Notes under the pieces: generated by a model
What the model was told of the DNA's origin: nothing
The model's database searches: none
Seen by the model: the letters and a program-made list of their open reading frames with translations, nothing else
Made by a program: the position numbers and the translations under genes
Source of the DNA: Lewinellaceae bacterium
GTDB taxonomy: Bacteria; Bacteroidota; Bacteroidia; Chitinophagales; Saprospiraceae
Reading direction: 5' to 3'
DNA: 64,000 bases
NCBI GenBank assembly: GCA_020636215.1
Contig: JACJYG010000006.1
Coordinates: forward strand, 558,001-622,000
In this document: positions 61,318 through 64,000 of the stretch, piece by piece
Numbering within the stretch: the stretch's first letter is position 1
Layout: each line of letters starts with the position of its first letter

Positions 61318-64000
61318 ATGAAAAGCATGAAATTTACCTTCGCCTCTCCCTACAGTTGGTTCAGCGCGATTGCTCTGGTGCTCGTGCTTTGCCTGGCAGG
61401 ATTGCAGCAAGCCTCGGCGCAGTTTCTGTCTGTGACAGATGCGTCCGGCGGCACGCCGCCCTCTCCCCTGAACTTCACGCCGCCGGAAGGCGACTGTGGG
61501 GTTAACCTGCAGTGGGCTATTACGGCACTGGATCCGCAGGGTACGCCTACTGTGACGGCCACTGCAAGCAACCCTAATCTGGGCGTTTTCCCCAGCGTTT
61601 CGCTGGTACTGGTGCAGAACACCGCTACACAGGTGTCCTACGCCCTGTACATCAACGCGGCTATAGGCGCCAACACGGTGACGGTGACCTCCACCGGCCC
61701 TACCGGCACCCTTCAGCAGACCTTCGTGATCACGGCAACTGACGTCCGTGTCCCGGAGATCTACGCTCCGAGCACGATCACGCTGGAAGTACCCGGCTGT
61801 GATGCGGATGGCCTGGCGCCCCTGAACTACTCTTATTCGGCAGTAGACGACTGTGATGTACAGCCGTCTGTTTCTGTTGTGGGCCCGGCCAGCGGCACGC
61901 TGGTGGGCGCCAACACCACGGTGGTTATTACTGCTGTGGATGATTCCGGCAACACGAGCAGCCGTACGATCAACGTGTTGGTGAAGAACGTACAGCCGGA
62001 CGACAGCCCGGTGCTCAACGTGAGCGGCAATGGCCAGTTCACGATCCCTGCTTGTGAAGATTACGTATTCGTGGTCTTCTCCGGGACGGTCATCGATTGT
62101 GGCATCACGGCGGCTACGCCTGCAGCAACAGTCAATGGTTTCCTGAGCGCCGCCGGCGCCGGCCTGACGCTGACCTACACGGACACCGAAGACGGCTTTG
62201 CCTACTTCGAGTACACCGGCAACCTGGCCCCCAACGCTTACCTGTTTACTGTTACCTACAACAACGGTGTAGCTCCGGCTACTACGGTAGACGCCCTGTT
62301 CACAGTTGAGCAGGATGCACCGGCGCCGCCGGATGTAATCATGCCGGGCAACCTGACCTTCACTTTGCCGCAGTGCACCAACTCAATGGTGGCTCGCTGG
62401 GCAGTGACGATCACGGACGAGTGCGACCCTGCGATCGTTGGCGCTACCTTCCAACTGAATGGTGCACCGATCGTTCCGGTTTCTTCGAACACCGCTGAAG
62501 GCTACTTCCAGTTCGAGACGCCGATCACGGCAGCTTCTAACAATGCTCTGATCACTGCTTCCTATACGGACGGCGACGGCCTGAACACCACGGTTGATGC
62601 CACGTTGCGTGTTGTAAGCCAGCCCGACACCTGGGCTCCGATCATCGTATACCCGGCTCAGGACATCAACGTGGAACTCGACCCGTGCGAGCCTGGCCCG
62701 GCTATTATTTTCTTTGAAGCTACGGCTACCGACAACTGTGGTTCCGTTACTTCTTTCACGGCTTCCATCGCTCCGCCGGCTGCCGGCGCTATCGTCCTGC
62801 CCAGCCCGGGTGGCCCGACGGTAGGCATCGCTGCCTTCCCCGGCACACACCAGATCCTGATCCAGGCTACGGACGCAGCTGGCAACACCCGCCAGGAAGA
62901 CTTCTTCATCGTTGTTACCCAGGACCCGGCCCCGCCGACGAACCTGGCCTGCAAGGACAGCGTAAACGTAACCCTGAACGCGAGCTGCCAGTGCCAGCGA
63001 CTGATCACCTCCGACATGGTGCTGGAAGGCTCCTTCGGCTGTGCTGATGTAAGTGACTTCTTCGTGAACATCGTCAACGACGACGACCCGAGCAACGGCA
63101 ACATTCTGGACGGCTGCGGCCAGTTCATCTACGAAGTAAGCTACATCGGCCCGCCTCTGGCCGGCCCAGGCCAGAGCGGTACGCAGGTGCAGAACTTCAC
63201 CTGCAACGGTTTCACTGGTGTATTGGATCCTGACAAATGGCAAATCACCTCTATCCCTGCCATCGGTAATGTCTGGTTCACGCCGACTTCAATGACCATC
63301 AATTCCGGTAGTGGCGCCGGCCCGATAACCAACGTCAACGGCGCTTATGTAATCCCGTTCGACGGCGCCATCAGCTTTGACTGGAGCTTTAGCAGTGTTG
63401 ACCCTGGCTTTGACTTCTTCGGCTATACGGTGGATGACAATGGCGACATCGTTGACGACTTTTCCACAACTGATACAGGCAACGGTTCTGTATCGCTGAA
63501 CGTTGAAGCTGGCTGGATACTGATCGTCGGCATCACGTCTCCGTTTGATGCTTTGTTCAACTCGACGGCAGTTATCAGCAACATCAGCTATAACTACGAG
63601 GTCGTTGACCCTGTTTGGCCGTACTTCAATGGGGAACCCTGCGGGGGGTACATCACGGTCGAAGGCGATAAATTCCTCTCCGTGAGCGATGCGTCCGGCG
63701 GCACGCCGCCTGCTACCCTGAACTACACACTACCCCAAGGCGACTGCGGTGTCAACTTTCAGTGGGCTGTTACTGCCCAAGATACTTTAGGCGCGCCCAC
63801 CGTTTCGGCTACCATCAGCAACCCGAACTCGGGGGTATTTCCCTCCGTTTCGTTGTTGCTAGTGCAGAGCACCGCAACGCGGGCCTCCTACGCGCTGTAT
63901 GCCAACGCCGCCATCGGCGTTAACACGCTGACGATTACCTCTACCGGCCCTTCCGGCACCCTTCAGCAGGTATTTACTATTTCGGTGAACGACGTGCGTG
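61318..64000 (+). CDS. Second giant HYR-type surface protein, incomplete at the window end
   Basis: The frame opens at ATG 61318 and stays open for 894 codons to the end of the window. It starts with a signal peptide (FSAIALVLVLCLAGLQQASA) and continues with HYR/Ig-like modules marked by DDSGNTSSRTINVLV, TDNCGSVTSF and QATDAAGNTRQEDFF. A cysteine-bearing pro-like segment follows (CQCQRLITSDMVLEGSFGC), then a lectin-like beta module (FDGAISFDWSFSSVDPGFDF). The opening module (DASGGTPP...GDCGVN) recurs at 63691, 2250 bp (750 codons) later, so the protein is built of at least two very long repeats. Secretion by type IX is likely but the tail is outside the window. It probably acts at the cell surface. 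Confidence 0.85.
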   Translation, partial: MKSMKFTFASPYSWFSAIALVLVLCLAGLQQASAQFLSVTDASGGTPPSPLNFTPPEGDCGVNLQWAITALDPQGTPTVTATASNPNLGVFPSVSLVLVQNTATQVSYALYINAAIGANTVTVTSTGPTGTLQQTFVITATDVRVPEIYAPSTITLEVPGCDADGLAPLNYSYSAVDDCDVQPSVSVVGPASGTLVGANTTVVITAVDDSGNTSSRTINVLVKNVQPDDSPVLNVSGNGQFTIPACEDYVFVVFSGTVIDCGITAATPAATVNGFLSAAGAGLTLTYTDTEDGFAYFEYTGNLAPNAYLFTVTYNNGVAPATTVDALFTVEQDAPAPPDVIMPGNLTFTLPQCTNSMVARWAVTITDECDPAIVGATFQLNGAPIVPVSSNTAEGYFQFETPITAASNNALITASYTDGDGLNTTVDATLRVVSQPDTWAPIIVYPAQDINVELDPCEPGPAIIFFEATATDNCGSVTSFTASIAPPAAGAIVLPSPGGPTVGIAAFPGTHQILIQATDAAGNTRQEDFFIVVTQDPAPPTNLACKDSVNVTLNASCQCQRLITSDMVLEGSFGCADVSDFFVNIVNDDDPSNGNILDGCGQFIYEVSYIGPPLAGPGQSGTQVQNFTCNGFTGVLDPDKWQITSIPAIGNVWFTPTSMTINSGSGAGPITNVNGAYVIPFDGAISFDWSFSSVDPGFDFFGYTVDDNGDIVDDFSTTDTGNGSVSLNVEAGWILIVGITSPFDALFNSTAVISNISYNYEVVDPVWPYFNGEPCGGYITVEGDKFLSVSDASGGTPPATLNYTLPQGDCGVNFQWAVTAQDTLGAPTVSATISNPNSGVFPSVSLLLVQSTATRASYALYANAAIGVNTLTITSTGPSGTLQQVFTISVNDVR

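Overview
This window looks like a chromosomal segment of a marine-type member of the Bacteroidota, most likely the Saprospiria (Lewinella / Phaeodactylibacter / Haliscomenobacter relatives). The evidence is a type IX secretion C-terminal sorting domain, promoters of the Bacteroidota form TTG-N19-TAnnTTTG, giant HYR / DUF11-type surface proteins, an infC-rpmI-rplT operon, Bacteroidota-type ClpC, and a moderate GC content (about 50-55 % by eye). The lineage is an inference; no 16S gene is present.

Region 1 (71-34800, + strand) is an extracellular contractile injection system (eCIS; Afp/PVC-like). In order it encodes a sheath, two tube proteins, a 55-residue DUF5908 protein, a LysM tube-baseplate adaptor, a VgrG-like spike, a PAAR tip, a gp25-like wedge, a baseplate-J wedge, an S74-terminated fibre-like protein, a 2266-residue Afp12-like baseplate protein expanded by about a dozen DUF1508-like repeat pairs, a 1681-residue Ig-like repeat protein, a tape-measure protein, a 1554-residue DUF4157 cargo protein, its probable immunity protein, a ParA ATPase, a second DUF4157 cargo protein with a second HExxH site, and the AAA+ ATPase (Afp15-like). 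Most genes overlap or are spaced by a few bases, so they form one or a few transcripts. The cap/terminator gene (DUF4255/Afp16-like) is not in the window and probably lies just upstream of base 1. The first cargo ends in an AT-rich cassette (about 28980-30960) that combines an R-STS-ExE ADP-ribosyltransferase-like toxin tip with a 4-bp-overlapping downstream gene. This is polymorphic-toxin architecture carried by an eCIS cargo and is the most interesting system here.

Region 2 (34810-40586) is a glycosyltransferase cluster. One short GT-A gene follows the AAA+ gene by 9 bp on the + strand; five others face it on the - strand, including a 795-residue three-part enzyme. A 117-bp MITE with perfect 9-bp target duplications lies beside it (40638-40772).

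Region 3 (40849-53270) is mostly housekeeping: a CAP-domain lipoprotein, a BsuPI-domain protein, a di-haem cytochrome c peroxidase lipoprotein, infC-rpmI-rplT, clpC, a STAS protein, RNase Z, a Crp/Fnr regulator, DNA polymerase IV, a HAD phosphatase and tRNA-Lys(UUU). Several promoters and intrinsic terminators are clear.

Region 4 (53271-54291) is a small decayed zone behind the tRNA. It holds a displaced copy of the tRNA 3' end, a remnant of a type IX sorting tail, and a DUF433 antitoxin whose DUF5615-like partner is truncated.

Region 5 (54655-64000) holds two giant secreted proteins. One has three 1.08-kb near-identical tandem repeats and a complete type IX sorting tail. The other is an HYR-type repeat protein that is still open at the window end.
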